64,000 nucleotides of DNA from NCBI RefSeq assembly GCF_013009345.1, contig NZ_JABELE010000010.1, positions 104,768 to 168,767 on the forward strand, in the 5' to 3' direction. Positions 62,640 to 64,000 of this stretch are shown here, piece after piece. Position 1 is the first letter of the stretch, and each line of letters begins with the position of its first letter. A model generated the notes under the pieces. That model searched no databases and was not told where the DNA came from. It was given only the letters and a program-made list of their open reading frames with translations. This stretch comes from Acinetobacter geminorum (GTDB lineage Bacteria > Pseudomonadota > Gammaproteobacteria > Pseudomonadales > Moraxellaceae). The translations under genes and the position numbers were made by a program.

Positions 62640-63728
62640 TTATAAGGAGATGTCGATATCAAAAATATCACTGATTTCTTCAGCTAAAGCACTTTGCTCT
62701 TGTTGAGCTAGATTCATCATTTGATCTGGATCATCTAGTAAAATTAAACTCATCGATTCAATCTGATATTTGTGAATACGAACTGCAGCCCAAGCAGACA
62801 TTAAACCTATGGTTAAGATTTTTACAATCCAGTTTGATGCTACAATCCATGCAAAACGCCATTGATTACAGTCTGTTTTAAATTGACTGTTTCCAACTGT
62901 AGTATTGTTCCATGTCGTAATAAAAATACGTGCAGCGATTAATGGATAAATAAATAATCCAATAAATGCATATACAGTAAATATTCCGAAGAATATAGCG
63001 TTTGGTGAGAACCCAGAAATTGTTCCTGCCATAGCAAAGTAAATGATTGAAAAAATAGCAATTATACCAATTGCAATAAAAACTGGTATATAAACTGCAG
63101 CCATATATGCAGACCATTTCGCGTTTAATTTAAAATTTAATTGTCCAGCATATAAGTTGTTAAGATAATATTTTTTATATAGCCAAATAGCTACAGGTGT
63201 AAAGATTCCTAAAGTGAAAATATATACCAATATACTCAAAAGAAAGACTTTATAAGATTCTTTTATCGTTCCACCAAAATAAAAACGTGCGTTGCCGAAC
63301 TTACTATTTCTTGCAGTAAAACGCAAAGTAGCGCGAATTAGCCAAGGTACTGCTGCATATAATGCAATTAGTCCAACCACAGTCGCAATCATTGAATACT
63401 GTGATGAAATTGCAAATACGACGTAAATTCCTAATGCAATTAAACGTCCAATCAAAATCTTGGTTGGAATCCCTGTAAAATCAAAGCGGCGTTCAAAAAA
63501 TTCTGTATTACCATAGAAATAGCGTAAGCGACGAACCTTAGCCCAAGGCGCATATAAGCTTAAGGTAATAATAGTCAAAAGAATATTAACGATCCAGATT
63601 CCAAAATATTCTGAGGCATTCCCATGAAACTTAAAATGATGAATTCCTGAGTGTGAAATTGGTGGAGTTGTAATATTTTGATCCTCATTTACATCTTGAG
63701 GAAGAGAGGTTAAAGCTTGGTCTTGCAT
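62640..63728 (-). CDS. YjgN/DUF898-family membrane protein
   Basis: A 362-residue membrane protein of the YjgN (DUF898) family. It has repeated units each starting with an FHGNASEYF- or FRYARNSKFG-like segment followed by helix pairs: IVNILLTIITLSLYAPWAKVRRLRYFYGN, split by the usual WAKVR turn, then FLLSILVYIFTLGIFTPVAIWLYKKYYLNN, and a third near residue 300 with SAWAAVRIHKY. Function is unknown. It is first in an operon with the M48 protease gene, a pairing also seen in other bacteria (from memory). Confidence 0.85.
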   Translation of the reverse strand: MQDQALTSLPQDVNEDQNITTPPISHSGIHHFKFHGNASEYFGIWIVNILLTIITLSLYAPWAKVRRLRYFYGNTEFFERRFDFTGIPTKILIGRLIALGIYVVFAISSQYSMIATVVGLIALYAAVPWLIRATLRFTARNSKFGNARFYFGGTIKESYKVFLLSILVYIFTLGIFTPVAIWLYKKYYLNNLYAGQLNFKLNAKWSAYMAAVYIPVFIAIGIIAIFSIIYFAMAGTISGFSPNAIFFGIFTVYAFIGLFIYPLIAARIFITTWNNTTVGNSQFKTDCNQWRFAWIVASNWIVKILTIGLMSAWAAVRIHKYQIESMSLILLDDPDQMMNLAQQEQSALAEEISDIFDIDISL

Positions 63729-64000
63729 TTTATTCTCTTTATTGAAAATATATGATCTTGATTGAATGTAATAGATAATTAGAAAACTATTGAGAATATT
63801 ATATGTTTTTTATAAATTGAAATAAATAGAATGAAAAGCAAACAACTATTTTTACCATTATATTCTTATTGCGTTGTTTCGAGCAGCAAGCTTATCGCGA
63901 GAAGTATAAATAATAGGTTTAAAGGAGCCTGTAAATTATTTTGTGTAAGTTCCATTTTTTATAAATGATCTTTTAATCGATCATCGAACTGAATCGTAAA
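63729..64000. other. Intergenic region at the window edge
   Basis: AT-rich upstream region of the YjgN gene. The only candidate is a 29-codon minus-strand frame at 63866-63955 coding a small hydrophobic peptide (MELTQNNLQAPLNLLFILLA, then a second hydrophobic stretch) without a clear ribosome-binding site. A plus-strand 45-codon frame (63831-63968) overlaps it. A short ATGATC/GATCAT repeat lies near 63965-63984. None is convincing. Confidence 0.3.

Noticed and set aside
63831..63968. 45-codon plus frame at the window edge
   Set aside because: It overlaps a competing minus frame, has no clear ribosome-binding site and no conserved look.
1..64000. CRISPR array, insertion sequence, integrase, toxin-antitoxin or defence gene
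   Set aside because: No regularly spaced repeats, transposase motifs or paired small toxin genes were seen on either strand.

Overview
The window is an AT-rich chromosomal segment of a gamma-proteobacterium, most likely an Acinetobacter of the calcoaceticus-baumannii complex. The basis is recognition of family sequences and gene order: a ureDABCEFGJ urease cluster, a fused RNase HI/DNA polymerase III epsilon gene, a META-META-DUF4377 lipoprotein, a FimL-type protein next to nudC, and a 6S RNA locus beside zapA. No species call can be proven without a search. Nearly all of the window is core chromosome. No insertion sequence, integrase, CRISPR array or prophage was seen; the only hint of mobile DNA is a decayed gene fragment just past a tRNA-Ser gene.

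Layout. 1-5.6 kb: urease structural and maturation genes (ureD partial, A, B, C, E, F, G) and the HupE/UreJ membrane protein, closed by a strong terminator. 5.6-12.5 kb: an unknown exported protein, rsmD and mrdA (PBP2), an outer-membrane-like protein, a DUF445 membrane protein, adk, a 45-residue membrane peptide, nth. 12.5-20.4 kb: an orphan rsxB, gdhA, the META/DUF4377 lipoprotein, a LigB-type dioxygenase, rlmH, a probable small RNA, lon. 20.4-29 kb: a second candidate small RNA, fau (ygfA), three small envelope genes, 6S RNA, zapA, a coiled-coil ZapB-like gene, a ygfB-family gene, pepP, ubiH and a second ubiquinone hydroxylase, then a SutA-like RNA polymerase-binding regulator. This keeps the fau-ssrS-zapA-ygfB-pepP-ubiH-ubiI order of E. 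coli with insertions.

29-39 kb: a divergent MerR regulator and CDF metal efflux pair with a visible MerR-type operator, divergent argO/argP, a small unknown gene, rsmI, yraN, a BON-domain lipoprotein (DolP-like), an alpha/beta hydrolase, nudC overlapping a fimL-like gene, and the rnhA-dnaQ fusion. 39.5-48.3 kb: a large LysM-rich lytic transglycosylase (MltD family) followed after 15 bases by yejABEF, a peptide ABC importer; together they look like a peptidoglycan turnover and peptide import unit. 48.4-53.6 kb: an old-yellow-enzyme oxidoreductase behind a palindromic operator, a glutathione S-transferase, a TonB-dependent siderophore receptor with a Fur-box-like site, and a membrane-anchored DUF2726 protein.

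53.7-64 kb: pyrC, rnt and tRNA-Glu(TTC) in one probable transcript, a membrane GGDEF diguanylate cyclase, argG, fadH, tRNA-Ser(TGA) with its own promoter and terminator, a gene remnant, an exported cysteine-containing orphan, and an M48 metalloprotease paired with a YjgN/DUF898 membrane protein.

The most promising undescribed items are the four-stem-loop small RNA candidate between rlmH and lon, the mltD-yejABEF arrangement, the coiled-coil partner overlapping zapA, and the remnant/orphan pair beside tRNA-Ser. All positions were read by eye; no alignment, profile search or folding program was run.
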